Below, one piece after another: positions 1 through 8,618 of a stretch of DNA of 64,000 nt. The stretch's first letter is position 1, and each line of letters begins with the position of its first letter. The translations under genes were made by a program, and so were the position numbers. Origin of the DNA: CAG-791 sp045130475 (GTDB lineage Bacteria > Bacillota > Clostridia > Lachnospirales > Lachnospiraceae). Location of the stretch: positions 28,451 through 92,450 of the forward strand of contig JBGUPU010000017.1 of NCBI GenBank assembly GCA_045130475.1, written 5' to 3'. The notes under the pieces are model-generated. The model did no database searches. It saw only the letters and a list, made by a program, of their open reading frames with translations, and had not been told where the DNA came from.

Positions 1-1152
1 CAGGGCCAGCAGGACCGACGCCAGTTCCAGCGTATCCCACTGCGGGAACATCAGCATGGTGACAGGGCGCGCCAGCACCATCAGTCCCACCGCGCAGGGA
101 ATGGAGATGATCAGGGCCATCCGGCTGGCATTGATCGAGCGGCGCTGGGTCTCCTTTGCGTCTCCTGCCGCGTAGGCCGTCGCAATATTAGGGATGATGG
201 CAGCGGACACAGCAGTAGCGACCGAGATGGGAATATTGGTGATCACCACCGCCTTATTGGAGAACAGACCGAACACCGTCGTTACAGCTGCCTCGGGAAG
301 TCTCTTGACATCGATCAGCATATTCAGATAGATCATCTGATCCAGTGTTGTTGTAAGATTCAGGATAAAACTGCTCGCGATAAAGGGAGTGATCACCAGG
401 ATCGTGCTCTTCATGATCCTGCCGTAGGATTCCGTATGTCCCGTATCAAAGGCGATCCTCTGAAAATATCCCTTCCTGTGCCGCAAATATGCGATCAGCA
501 TAAAGATCAGCGCTGTGGCCACACCGCAGCCGGTACCCATTGCGCTTCCCATTGCACCGCGGACTGCGCGTTCTGTCTGATTCGCGTGAATCGACGCTGT
601 GCGGATCAAAAGGGAGGCTGCCCCGATACTGACTGCTGCATTGGCGATCTGCTCCAGGATCTGCGACACAGAAGTCTGAACCATGGACTGGTTGGCCTGA
701 AAATAACCGCGCACCGCCCCCAGGATGCCAAACAGAAATACGGTGGGTGCAAAGACCCTCAGGACAGGGACCGCATTGTGCTTTACCAGAACACCCGCCC
801 CGAAATACAGGAGCAGACTGCCTGCCGCACCTACGATCAGAGAATAGATCAGCGCGCAATGGAATGCACGCTGGGCATTCCTGTACTGCCCCACTGCAAT
901 TTTGGTCGACATCTGCCTGGAGATCGCTGCCGGCAGCGAGTTGGAGGACAGGATCAGGATGATCATATAAATATTGTAGGCGGCACCGTAATACCCGTTT
1001 CCTTCATCTCCTATGATCGCGGTCAAAGGCGCTCTGTACAGAAGTCCTATGATGCGCACAACGATCGTGGCGATCGCCAGGATCCCGGCCTGTACGGCGA
1101 TACTGCTCCCCGCAGACTTTTCTTTTTTTATCCCCTTCTCTGCTTCCTGCAT
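1..1152 (-). CDS. SpoVB/MOP-family flippase, C-terminus off the left edge
   Basis: This is a polytopic membrane protein of the MOP (MATE/MviN/oligosaccharide flippase) superfamily, closest by eye to stage V sporulation protein B and related lipid-linked polysaccharide flippases. The visible 384 codons begin with a short charged tail and then a helix ending in VRIIGLLYRAPLTAIIGDEG, the typical first-helix/loop signature of the SpoVB group. Later helices include FGILGAVRGYFQAN and SVATAVSAAIIPNIATAYAAG. I chose the ATG at 1152 because GCAGGAG lies about 6 nt upstream. An in-frame ATG at 1188 has a poorer site. The gene runs off the window, so total length is unknown. The substrate is not visible. 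Family assignment is fairly sure, precise role is not. Confidence 0.8.
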   Translation of the reverse strand, partial: MQEAEKGIKKEKSAGSSIAVQAGILAIATIVVRIIGLLYRAPLTAIIGDEGNGYYGAAYNIYMIILILSSNSLPAAISRQMSTKIAVGQYRNAQRAFHCALIYSLIVGAAGSLLLYFGAGVLVKHNAVPVLRVFAPTVFLFGILGAVRGYFQANQSMVQTSVSQILEQIANAAVSIGAASLLIRTASIHANQTERAVRGAMGSAMGTGCGVATALIFMLIAYLRHRKGYFQRIAFDTGHTESYGRIMKSTILVITPFIASSFILNLTTTLDQMIYLNMLIDVKRLPEAAVTTVFGLFSNKAVVITNIPISVATAVSAAIIPNIATAYAAGDAKETQRRSINASRMALIISIPCAVGLMVLARPVTMLMFPQWDTLELASVLLAL

Positions 1153-1272
1153 TTCTTCTCCTGCATCTTCAGCAATTCTTGCGGTCATGGCCTCGTATTC
1201 ACAGACTAGCCCGGTAAAAACTGCGGAACGATCATCGTAAAAATCTTTCTCTTGTAAAAAACTCTCTCATAG

Positions 1273-1298
1273 TATTCCGGACAAGTATTCCGGACAAG
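1273..1298. repeat. Two tandem 13-bp repeats upstream of the flippase gene
   Basis: TATTCCGGACAAG occurs twice head to tail at 1273-1285 and 1286-1298, about 120 bp upstream of the flippase start. The rest of the 1153-1357 gap shows a TATAGT-like -10 on the minus strand near 1333 without a good -35. The repeat could be a regulator site or simple slippage; nothing else supports either. Confidence 0.4.
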
Positions 1299-1357
1299 CG
1301 GATTCCGGTATCCGGATAAATCTCTACCACTATAACATAAGTCAGAAAAAAATCCAC

Positions 1358-1397
1358 AAAAAACTGCGGCAGGATATAAAAGACATCCTGCCGCAGT
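1358..1397 (-). terminator. Intrinsic terminator of glgA
   Basis: A perfect 13-bp stem (1363-1375 with 1385-1397, ACTGCGGCAGGAT) has a 9-nt loop and, read on the minus strand, is followed by a run of six U. It lies about 90 bp past the glgA stop and separates glgA from the flippase gene. Confidence 0.9.
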
Positions 1398-1488
1398 GGA
1401 TTTGATCCGGTTGATCCGTCATGTGTCTGCAGGCTGTTTTCTTCAGCCGGCCGCTGTTTTTACAGCCGCCTTCCTTTGCCGAATGACA

Positions 1489-2937
1489 TCAGCCGATGAG
1501 CCAGTCGTACATCTCCTGATACTTGGCAGCGGACTGCTTCCAGGAGAAGTCCGCACGCATTGCGCGCTCTACCATCTTGTTCCACTCCAGGCGCTTGTCA
1601 TAATAGACCTGCTCAGCGTAACGGATGGAGTGCATCATCTCATGCGCATTGTAGTTTGCGAATGTGAAGCCGGTACCGGTTCCCTCGAACTCATTGTAGG
1701 GCTCGACTGTATCCTTCAGACCGCCGGTCTCGCGGACGATCGGAAGCGTGCCGTAACGAAGGGACATCAGCTGGCTGAGTCCGCAGGGCTCGAACAGGGA
1801 AGGCATAAGGAATGCATCGGAAGAAGCATAAATCTTGTGGGACAGTTCATCCGAATAGTAGATGTTCGCAGAGATCTTGTCGTTGTACTTCCAGTCGAAG
1901 TAACGGAACATGTTCTCATAGCGCTCCTCGCCGGTACCCAGAACGACCATCTGGATCGCATCAAGGGAGAGAATCTCTTCGAGGACATAGGCGATCAGGT
2001 CAAAGCCCTTCTGGTCTGTCAGCCGGGAGACAATACCGATCATGAAGCATTTCTCGTCGACCTTGAGTCCCAGTTCCTTCTGCAGAGCAAGTTTATTCTT
2101 GACTTTCATCTTGCGGAAGTTGTCAACCGTGTAAGGCTGAGGGATCTTCTTGTCATTGTCCGGAGAGAAATCTGTGTAATCGATGCCGTTGATGATACCG
2201 CGCAGGTCATTGCTCCTTGCGTTCATCAGTCCGTCGAGGCCCTCGCCGTAGAACTGTGTCTTGATCTCCTCCGCGTAGGTCGGGGAAACGGTCGTGATGG
2301 CATCAGCATAAACCAGGCCGCCCTTGAGAAGGTTGGCATCCTTGTAAGCCTCCAGCTTGTCCGGTGTGAAATAATATCCGGAGAGGCCTGTAATGTCCTC
2401 GACATCACGCACATTCCACTTGCCCTGGAACTTCAGGTTGTGGATGGTCATTACAGACTTGATGCCCTGGAAAAACTCGTTGCCTGCAAAACGCTCTTTC
2501 AAGTATACAGGAACAAGGCCGGTCTGCCAGTCATGGCAGTGGATCAGGTCAGGGCGGAAATCGACTGTGGGAAGCGCGGACAGCACTGCCTTGGAGAAGA
2601 AGGCAAAACGTGTAATCTCAAACAGCGGATCATCCGTATAAGGCTTGTCACTGGTGAAGAATCCTTCATTGTCGATAAAGTAGAAGGTGATGCCCTCAAC
2701 TTCCGCCTTCAGTACGCCGACATACTCGCTCTTCCAGTGGAAGTCCATGTAGAAGTGTGTGACATACTCCATCTTGTCTTTCATCTCCTGCTTCATGCAG
2801 GAATATTTGGGCATGATCACCCTGACATCATAATATTCTTTATCGAGTTCCTTGGGGAGAGAGCCGACAACGTCTGCCAGGCCGCCGGTCTTTATAAAAG
2901 GAACGCCCTCAGATGCCACAAAAAGAATCTTCTTCAT
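1489..2937 (-). CDS. glgA: Glycogen synthase (ADP-glucose type)
   Basis: This GT5 family glycogen/starch synthase transfers glucose from ADP-glucose to the growing alpha-1,4-glucan. The 482 residues match the usual length (about 475-485). The N-terminus MKKILFVASEGVPFIKTGGL carries the KTGGL nucleotide-sugar loop. GIVSRLTDQKGFDL marks the start of the C-terminal Rossmann domain and MPSLFEPCGLSQLMSLRYGT is the C-terminal acceptor/donor site with the conserved EPCGL. The start ATG is preceded by AGGGGGT. The gene stands alone between a terminator and a recombinase-like gene, with no other glg genes in view, so glycogen synthesis must depend on loci elsewhere. Confidence 0.97.
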   Translation of the reverse strand: MKKILFVASEGVPFIKTGGLADVVGSLPKELDKEYYDVRVIMPKYSCMKQEMKDKMEYVTHFYMDFHWKSEYVGVLKAEVEGITFYFIDNEGFFTSDKPYTDDPLFEITRFAFFSKAVLSALPTVDFRPDLIHCHDWQTGLVPVYLKERFAGNEFFQGIKSVMTIHNLKFQGKWNVRDVEDITGLSGYYFTPDKLEAYKDANLLKGGLVYADAITTVSPTYAEEIKTQFYGEGLDGLMNARSNDLRGIINGIDYTDFSPDNDKKIPQPYTVDNFRKMKVKNKLALQKELGLKVDEKCFMIGIVSRLTDQKGFDLIAYVLEEILSLDAIQMVVLGTGEERYENMFRYFDWKYNDKISANIYYSDELSHKIYASSDAFLMPSLFEPCGLSQLMSLRYGTLPIVRETGGLKDTVEPYNEFEGTGTGFTFANYNAHEMMHSIRYAEQVYYDKRLEWNKMVERAMRADFSWKQSAAKYQEMYDWLIG

Positions 2938-3028
2938 ATTAAATGACCCCCTGTTACTGTAATGAGATTTGGGTATTTTTACTGCATTTGTGTGCCGGGA
3001 ATGCTCCCGATTACACTAATCATTTTCC

Positions 3029-3059
3029 ATTATACCTTATTTACAGGCATTTTGTTCAA
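3029..3059 (-). promoter_or_regulatory. Possible glgA promoter
   Basis: On the minus strand TATAAT (3029-3034) is preceded by TTGAAC (3054-3059) with a 19-bp spacer, about 90 bp upstream of the glgA start. The -10 is perfect, but the spacer is longer than ideal. Confidence 0.45.
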
Positions 3060-3103
3060 AATTTTTATAAAAATCATAGTTTTTTTGTGACATGTTATGA
3101 AGG

Positions 3104-3131
3104 AAAAGCCGGCAGACCACACTGCCGGCTT
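3104..3131 (-). terminator. Intrinsic terminator after the recombinase-like gene
   Basis: The stem AAGCCGGCAG (3106-3115) pairs with CTGCCGGCTT (3122-3131) around a 6-nt loop. On the minus strand it continues into a short U-run. It sits about 50 bp past the stop of the gene at 3180. Confidence 0.8.
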
Positions 3132-3179
3132 TATTACGCACAGAAAAGGCAAGTATGAGGGCGTCAGACACAAAGCTTG

Positions 3180-3737
3180 TCATTGATCCCTCTCCCCGCC
3201 CACTTCCATGCGAAGATATCTGATCATGGCAGCATCCCGGATCCCCAGGATCTCCTGCACTGAAGAGGCATCCGTACCGCGCCGGAGCAGAGAGACCGCA
3301 AGCGCTTTCCGCAGATCCTCAGGCGAGACCCAGCCGCCCACGCCGGCTGCCTGCGCGTATTTCTTAACGACTTTCCAGACAGCCTGGCGGGTAAGGATCT
3401 GCCCGTCCCTTCCCGGAAAGAGCAGGGAGGACGGACCATCAACCTCTCTTCGCACTGCATAGAGATACTGCAGAAGGCAGTCCCTCGTCCTTTTTCCGAA
3501 AGGGATCATCCGCACTGACTGATCCTTCTCCGATAACAGTACACAGGAAATCTGCAGATCCAGGTTTTCCAGACGCAGCGGCAGCAGCTCCCGGACCTTG
3601 AGTCCGACGCCGCCGAGAAGTTCCAGGATCGCTCTGTCCCTTAATCCTGCCCTGGTCTGCTGATCCGGACAACTCAGGATCCTGAGCAGTTCTTCCTCCG
3701 TCAATATATTCGGTACTGAGCCGCGGGCTTCTTCCAT
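3180..3737 (-). CDS. Tyrosine-recombinase-like protein, catalytic domain only, degenerate
   Basis: The 185-residue product aligns by eye with the C-terminal catalytic domain of XerC/XerD-type recombinases. It has DRAILELLGGVGLKVREL (box I), LTRQAVWKVVKKYAQAAGV, VSPEDLRKALAVSLLRRG (the HxLR box) and ILGIRDAAMIRYLRM (box II). The N-terminal core-binding domain is missing. Several catalytic positions look changed: box I Arg is Lys, the first His of HxxR is Glu, and the later His/Trp is Ile, while the second Arg and the Tyr remain. I start at ATG 3737, with GGAAGGGG 6 nt upstream. A TTG two codons earlier lies too close to that site. The gene sits between glgA and rny with its own terminator and no mobile-element context. 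It may be a domesticated DNA-binding protein; function is unknown. Confidence 0.75.
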   Translation of the reverse strand: MEEARGSVPNILTEEELLRILSCPDQQTRAGLRDRAILELLGGVGLKVRELLPLRLENLDLQISCVLLSEKDQSVRMIPFGKRTRDCLLQYLYAVRREVDGPSSLLFPGRDGQILTRQAVWKVVKKYAQAAGVGGWVSPEDLRKALAVSLLRRGTDASSVQEILGIRDAAMIRYLRMEVGGERDQ

Positions 3738-3789
3738 TCTCAACCCCTTCCGTCACTAATGCCTTCCGGTCATTCCGGTCAATGCGCCT

Positions 3790-3834
3790 AAAAATGGAAA
3801 GTGCTGCGGATTCCTTACGGCCTTCCGCAGCACT
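3790..3834 (-). terminator. Intrinsic terminator of rny
   Basis: A perfect 11-bp stem AGTGCTGCGGA (3800-3810) pairs with 3824-3834 around a 13-nt loop. The minus-strand continuation is U-rich (UUUCCAUUUUU). It lies 50 bp past the rny stop and uncouples rny from the recombinase-like gene. Confidence 0.85.
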
Positions 3835-3883
3835 ATACTTTTCATATTCTCAAAAGCTGAATAAATAATGATATTCTATGGTA

Positions 3884-5440
3884 TTATTTCGCATAATCCG
3901 TAACTCTGGACTCACGGATTACATTAACTTTGATCTGGCCGGGATATTCCATATCCGCTTCTATCTTCTTGGAAATATCTCTCGCCAGAATGACCATATC
4001 AGCATCAGTGATCTGTTCAGGAACTACCATCACGCGAACTTCTCTGCCTGCCTGAATGGCATAAGAATTACTGACCCCTTTAAAACTGTTGGTGATTTCT
4101 TCTAATTGTTTCAGCCTTGTCGTATACGCCTCGAGAGTCTCTCTTCTGGCGCCGGGACGGGCTGCGGAAATTGTGTCTGCTGCCTGAACGATACATGCAA
4201 TCAGGCTTGCCGGCTCAACATCGCCGTGGTGCGCTTCCACGGAATTGATAACTGTCTGTGATTCTTTATATTTTCTGCAGAGCTCGGCGCCAAGCTGTAC
4301 ATGAGATCCTTCCATCTCATGATCGACTGCCTTGCCGATATCATGCAGAAGTCCGGCGCGCTTCGCAAGGCGGACATCAAGTCCGAGCTCACTCGCCAGA
4401 AGACCGGATAACTGTGCAACCTCAATAGAATGCTTGAGTGCGTTCTGTCCGTAACTTGTGCGGAAACGCATCTTGCCCAGGAGACGGACAAGTTCGGGAT
4501 GGATCCCGTGTACACCGACTTCCAAAGTGGCGGCTTCTCCCTCTTCCTTGATCCTGGCATCTACCTCACGCTGTGCCTTGCCGACCATTTCTTCGATCCT
4601 GGCAGGATGGATTCTGCCATCAACGATCAGCTTCTCCAGCGCGACACGTGCAACCTCGCGGCGGATCGGGTCAAATCCCGAAATAACAACCGCTTCCGGT
4701 GTATCATCGATAATCAGATCGACGCCTGTCATCGTCTCAAGAGTACGAATATTGCGTCCTTCACGTCCGATGATCCTGCCCTTCATCTCATCTCCGGGCA
4801 GCTGGACGACAGAAATTGTTGCCTCCGAAACATGATCTGCCGCACAGCGCTGAATGGCATTGATCACATATTCTTTGGCACGTTTTTCTGCTTCTTCCTT
4901 GGCTTCCGCCTCGATCTCTTTGATCATTCGCGCGGAATCCAGTTTCACTTCATCTTCAACAATTTTTAAAAGGTGTTCTTTTGCCTGTTCGGAGGTTAGG
5001 CCTGAAATTCGCTCGAGTTCCTGTAATCGCTGCTCATTCAGCAATGAAACTTCCTTCTGAAGTTTCTGCAGATTTTCTTCCTTAGCCGCAAGACTCTGTT
5101 CCCTGCGCTCCAGCTGTTCGACTTTGTTGTCCAGCTGCTCTTCCTTCTGCTGAATCCTGCGCTCATTTTTCTGAACTTCGTTGCGCCTGTTCTGGATCTC
5201 CTTTTCGAGTTCGTTCTTTGATTTGAACGTCTCCTCACGAATTTCCAGCATAGCTTCGCGTTTCTTGGATTCCGCTTCACGAAGGGCCTCATCAATAATC
5301 GTCCTTGCCCGTGCGTCTGCGCTGTCTACCTTGATCTCATCCTGCTTCCTGTGGTAATCGGAAGTGATGAACCAGGTGACGGGAACTGCTGCAGCCAATG
5401 TCAGAATCACTGCAATCGCAATAATGATTCCTATCGACAT
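3884..5440 (-). CDS. rny: Ribonuclease Y
   Basis: This membrane-anchored endoribonuclease initiates mRNA decay in Firmicutes. The 518-residue protein has the complete family layout: an N-terminal membrane helix (residues about 5-25), a long charged coiled coil (about 30-200), a KH RNA-binding domain containing MKGRIIGREGRNIRTLE (about residues 215-235), and an HD phosphohydrolase domain with the metal-binding LLHDIGKAVDHE (about 362-373). It ends with the usual YPGQIKVNVIRESR-type tail. The start ATG follows GGAGGTG. The gene appears to be its own unit, with a terminator downstream and recX upstream in the same direction across about 220 bp. Confidence 0.98.
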   Translation of the reverse strand: MSIGIIIAIAVILTLAAAVPVTWFITSDYHRKQDEIKVDSADARARTIIDEALREAESKKREAMLEIREETFKSKNELEKEIQNRRNEVQKNERRIQQKEEQLDNKVEQLERREQSLAAKEENLQKLQKEVSLLNEQRLQELERISGLTSEQAKEHLLKIVEDEVKLDSARMIKEIEAEAKEEAEKRAKEYVINAIQRCAADHVSEATISVVQLPGDEMKGRIIGREGRNIRTLETMTGVDLIIDDTPEAVVISGFDPIRREVARVALEKLIVDGRIHPARIEEMVGKAQREVDARIKEEGEAATLEVGVHGIHPELVRLLGKMRFRTSYGQNALKHSIEVAQLSGLLASELGLDVRLAKRAGLLHDIGKAVDHEMEGSHVQLGAELCRKYKESQTVINSVEAHHGDVEPASLIACIVQAADTISAARPGARRETLEAYTTRLKQLEEITNSFKGVSNSYAIQAGREVRVMVVPEQITDADMVILARDISKKIEADMEYPGQIKVNVIRESRVTDYAK

Positions 5441-5524
5441 ACAGGAGCACCTCCATATTCAATTGAACTGTTTGCTTTATTGTATAGAACACAACCCCGT
5501 CTCCCAGACAACAACGGGACTCAC

Positions 5525-5554
5525 ATTGTATCCTAACGAACAAACTCACAACAA
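5525..5554 (-). promoter_or_regulatory. Possible rny promoter
   Basis: On the minus strand TTGTTG (5549-5554) and TACAAT (5525-5530) are separated by 18 bp, about 85 bp upstream of the rny start. No clear terminator for recX was seen in the 218-bp gap, so read-through from recA-recX is also possible. Confidence 0.4.
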
Positions 5555-5658
5555 ATTAGATTCTAAACTTAATGTGTGCAACTGTCAAGTCATTCCTGAA
5601 AGCACACATCCGCGCAGCCGGTCCGAAGAAAGGGCTGTCAGAGAGGAAAAAGCAGGGG

Positions 5659-6330
5659 TCACCAGTCTTCCATGCCGCCTGTCAGGCTCCGGATCAGATC
5701 CATCGGATATCCTTTTCTGTGCAAAAAGGCCATGGTCTTCTGCCGCTCCTCGTAGGTCGCCTGCGAGGAGTCAAACCCCCGCTTTTTCAAAAGCCTTATC
5801 ACCTGGTCCCTCTGGGCTGCGGAAAGATTTTCCACCTCTTCGACAGCAGCAAAGGCTTCTTCGATCACCGTCTCCGGGATGCCTTTTCCGGCCAGATCCC
5901 GTATGATCCGGCTTTTGCTTCTGTCCTGAAAATGACTTCTCACATAGCTCTGCGCAAAGCGCCGGTCATCCAGATAGCCCGCCCTTCTGAGCTTCTCAAC
6001 AGCCTCGTCAATGACAGAGGGAGGATAGCCTGCCTCCCGGAGCTTTTCCCTCATACGGTATTCGGAGTAATCTCTGCTCCCGAGCAGCCTTCCGCATCTC
6101 TGCATGCAGGCAGAGCGCAGGGACTGCAGGATCCCGGCGTAAGTGTCCTCTTCCACTTCCCCGCCTTCTTCCAGTCCCAGCCGCCTTGCCTTGGAGGAAG
6201 AAATGACAAAGCTGCTGCCGTCCTCCATGGTCACACGTACACGTCCGTGGGCGGGAGGAACAGACTCTCCGCTGCCCATCCTGTACCGGGTCCTTCCCCG
6301 GATCTGTTCAATTGATATTATTGTATGCAC
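5659..6330 (-). CDS. recX: Regulatory protein RecX
   Basis: RecX binds and inhibits RecA filaments. About 220 residues show the three helical repeats of the family: SRDYSEYRMREKLREAGYP with DEAVEKLRRAGYLDDRRFA (the classic GYLDD-R-FA motif), then the repeat with SRIIRDLAGKGIPETVIEEA, then the C-terminal KKRGFD-type repeat. The start is uncertain. GTG at 6330 gives the usual N-terminus (about ten residues before the IRGRTRY strand) and has AGGA nearby. The frame stays open to a GTG at 6387 with no better site. The gene lies 143 bp downstream of recA with no terminator between them, so the two are probably co-transcribed and SOS-controlled, the usual arrangement for this pair. Confidence 0.92.
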   Translation of the reverse strand: MHTIISIEQIRGRTRYRMGSGESVPPAHGRVRVTMEDGSSFVISSSKARRLGLEEGGEVEEDTYAGILQSLRSACMQRCGRLLGSRDYSEYRMREKLREAGYPPSVIDEAVEKLRRAGYLDDRRFAQSYVRSHFQDRSKSRIIRDLAGKGIPETVIEEAFAAVEEVENLSAAQRDQVIRLLKKRGFDSSQATYEERQKTMAFLHRKGYPMDLIRSLTGGMEDW

Positions 6331-6473
6331 GATCCTGTCCTCTTCGGATAGTCCCTTCAAATACAGGAAGCCGGGTCGGGCCTGCACAGTCGACCTGCAC
6401 AGGCCCTTGCCGGCCTCATAAGTCCCCTTGGGGATCCGTCACTTTTTCATGCTGTCATGCTGTCTTATTCGTC

Positions 6474-7535
6474 TCAGTCCTCTGCGTCTTCCTCTCCGGG
6501 CTGCCCGGCGGGCACGGGCATCTTGGCTCCGTCCGGATCCAGATTGTAGTGTTCGCGCACCTTGCGGTCGATTTCAGCCAGCAGTTCCGGATGATCCAGC
6601 AGGAACTGCTTGGAATTCTCACGGCCCTGTCCTACCCGGCTGCCCTCATAGTTGTACCATGCACCGCTCTTGTTGACGATATCACAGGCTGCGGCAAGAT
6701 CGAGGACATCGCCGACATAAGAGATACCCTTGCCGTACATGATATCAAACTCGGCTTCCTTGAAGGGAGGAGCGATCTTGTTCTTGACGATCCTGACTCT
6801 TGTGCGGTTTCCGATGCTCTCACCGCTCTGCTTGAGCGTCTCGATCCGGCGCACGTCCATACGCACAGAGGCGTAGAACTTGAGCGCACGTCCGCCTGTG
6901 GTCACTTCGGGATTTCCGAACATGACACCGACTTTCTCACGAAGCTGGTTGATAAAGACCACGGAGCAGTTGGACTTGCTGATCACGGCCGTAAGTTTGC
7001 GGAGAGCCTGCGACATAAGGCGGGCATGAAGGCCCACATGTGAATCACCCATGTCTCCATCGATTTCCGCCTTGGGTACCAGTGCGGCAACAGAGTCGAC
7101 TACTACAATATCGATCGCACCAGAACGGACCATTGTCTCAGTGATCTCCAGCGCCTGCTCACCGCTGTCCGGCTGGGAAATATACAGGTTGTCGATATCC
7201 ACGCCGATATTTTTGGCATAGACAGGATCAAGCGCATGCTCTGCGTCGATGAAGCCTGCAATGCCGCCCCTTCTCTGCACCTCGGCGATCATGTGGAGTG
7301 TGACCGTCGTCTTACCGGAAGACTCCGGACCGTAGATCTCTATGATCCTGCCGCGCGGAATACCGCCCTGGCCAAGGGCAATATCCAGACTAAGGGAACC
7401 TGTGGGGATTGTCTCTACACTCATCTGCGCAGCAGGGTCGCCCAGCTTCATCACTGCGCCTTTGCCAAACTGTTTCTCTATGTGCGAGAGCGCTGCATCC
7501 AGCGCCTTCTGTCTGTCATCTTTTGCAATAGCCAT
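6474..7535 (-). CDS. recA: Recombinase RecA
   Basis: This is the strand-exchange ATPase of homologous recombination and SOS induction. The 353-residue product has the family N-terminus, Walker A GPESSGKTT (about residues 69-77), the catalytic DAEHALDP region, Walker B IDIVVVDSVAALVP, the L1/L2 loop region with MSQALRKLTAVISK and FINQLREKVGVMFGNPE, and an acidic tail ending EEDAED. The ribosome binding site AAGGAG is ideally placed before ATG 7535. It is preceded by a good sigma-A promoter and a LexA box and followed by recX. Confidence 0.99.
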   Translation of the reverse strand: MAIAKDDRQKALDAALSHIEKQFGKGAVMKLGDPAAQMSVETIPTGSLSLDIALGQGGIPRGRIIEIYGPESSGKTTVTLHMIAEVQRRGGIAGFIDAEHALDPVYAKNIGVDIDNLYISQPDSGEQALEITETMVRSGAIDIVVVDSVAALVPKAEIDGDMGDSHVGLHARLMSQALRKLTAVISKSNCSVVFINQLREKVGVMFGNPEVTTGGRALKFYASVRMDVRRIETLKQSGESIGNRTRVRIVKNKIAPPFKEAEFDIMYGKGISYVGDVLDLAAACDIVNKSGAWYNYEGSRVGQGRENSKQFLLDHPELLAEIDRKVREHYNLDPDGAKMPVPAGQPGEEDAED

Positions 7536-7570
7536 TTTATATCTCCTTCATTCTCAGAACATTCAATTAC

Positions 7571-7584
7571 AGAACATCCGTTCG
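7571..7584 (-). promoter_or_regulatory. LexA (SOS) box of recA
   Basis: AGAACATCCGTTCG matches the Bacillus-type LexA/DinR site (GAAC, four bases, GTTC) in both half-sites. It lies just downstream of the -10 of the recA promoter and about 36 bp before the start codon, where bound LexA would block transcription. Confidence 0.85.
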
Positions 7585-7591
7585 CCTAATC

Positions 7592-7620
7592 AGTATAGCA
7601 TTCCGTTTTCATCCCTGCAA
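7592..7620 (-). promoter_or_regulatory. recA promoter
   Basis: On the minus strand TTGCAG (7615-7620) and TATACT (7592-7597) are separated by exactly 17 bp. The inferred start point falls within the LexA box, giving a leader of about 50 nt. Confidence 0.8.
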
Positions 7621-7642
7621 GTATTATTTTTGCGGGGTTTTC

Positions 7643-7692
7643 AAAAAGAAAAAGAGCCGCACGCAAAATCCATCGATCCCTGCGTCCGACTC
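7643..7692 (-). terminator. Intrinsic terminator of the sigma-like/rhomboid-like unit
   Basis: The arms 7654-7665 and 7681-7692 pair over 12 positions with one mismatch and one G-U. The minus-strand continuation is UUUUUCUUUUU. It ends transcripts coming from the gene at 7851 just before the recA promoter. The remainder of the 7693-7850 gap holds only a short TGGATT/AATCCA palindrome near 7745. Confidence 0.7.
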
Positions 7693-7850
7693 CGTTCATC
7701 CTCTATCATCCGTCTGTTCTATATGTATACTTGCCTGTCCAGAATGGATTTAAGTATAATCCAAAGACCGGCTCCGGTCAACGGTCCTCCCGTCTTCTGC
7801 CGGCACCGTCCGGATCTCTCCCGGGGAATCTTTCAGATGCAGGCACCCCT

Positions 7851-8606
7851 TCAGGGATACTGGACATCCAGATCCTCGATCTTACCGGCCGTGAGGCGCA
7901 CTGCCTCCATGATCTGCTCCGAAGTAACATCTCCTTCGCCGGCCAGTTCCATGGGCGTCACCTTTCTGCCCAGCTCTTCAGCCAGCTCATGCGCCTTGTC
8001 CGCCACCAGGTTGACCATATCTTCGATCTGCCTGTCTACAGCGTGATCGTCCAGCATTTCAGAGATCAGGTCCTCCATGCTGTCCATGATCCTCCTGCCC
8101 AGCTCGCCCTCCACTTCATCGGGGCTCTCAAGATAGCCGAGAAGCCTGACACCCGTCACCAGTGCCTCGTTGCCGGCGCCGATCAGTTCCTCGATGCTGA
8201 CACCCTGTCCCGAATACAGACGGGCTATATCCACAACTTTTGACAGCATCTGTTCGCTGAGTTCCTTCTGCGCTGACCTCTCACCTGCCATGGCGGAGAT
8301 TTTCAGCGCGTCCAGGACAGAGTCGGTCATCTCGGGCACGGAATCGAGGATTTCCATATAAGAACTGAGGAAATCCCTCTCCTTTTCGGGAAGTTCATCC
8401 ACATCGCCGGGCCGGGTGCCCACAATGATCTTGTTGGCCTTCAGATAGTCCTCGATCTGGGCCAGCTGGCTTTCCTCCAGGGAAATCGACGAAAAAATGT
8501 CAGCGATCTCATCCCTGGAAATCACGCCGCCGCTGCCCCGCGCCTGTTTCAGCGTTTTCTGAAGCAGGGCCATAAATTCCTGTTCTTTCTGAACGTTGTT
8601 CTCCAT
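7851..8606 (-). CDS. Sigma-70-like protein without region 4
   Basis: The 251-residue protein resembles housekeeping sigma factors over regions 1.1 to 3. Residues about 10-50 resemble region 1.1 (GGVISRDEIADIFSSISLEE, then a YLKANKI segment). Residues about 110-150 resemble region 2.1-2.2 (LSKVVDIARLYSGQGVSIEE followed by LIGAGNEALV, compare RLVVSIAKRY and DLIQEGNxGLM of RpoD). Residues about 195-235 resemble region 3 (LAEELGRKVTPMELAGE). The aromatic promoter-melting and -10-recognising residues of regions 2.3-2.4 are not visible, and region 4 is absent. It could be a core-binding regulator rather than an initiator; that is inference. The gene starts 12 bp after the rhomboid-like gene and shares its promoter and terminator. 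Confidence 0.7.
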   Translation of the reverse strand: MENNVQKEQEFMALLQKTLKQARGSGGVISRDEIADIFSSISLEESQLAQIEDYLKANKIIVGTRPGDVDELPEKERDFLSSYMEILDSVPEMTDSVLDALKISAMAGERSAQKELSEQMLSKVVDIARLYSGQGVSIEELIGAGNEALVTGVRLLGYLESPDEVEGELGRRIMDSMEDLISEMLDDHAVDRQIEDMVNLVADKAHELAEELGRKVTPMELAGEGDVTSEQIMEAVRLTAGKIEDLDVQYP

Positions 8607-8618
8607 AAATCTTTGTCC

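Noticed and set aside
1396..2946. Open frame of 516 codons on the plus strand across glgA
   Set aside because: It is the antisense shadow of a clear glycogen synthase, with no ribosome binding site and no family resemblance.
3180..3737. Integrase marking a prophage or integrative element
   Set aside because: No attachment repeats, phage or conjugation genes nearby, and the active site looks degenerate.
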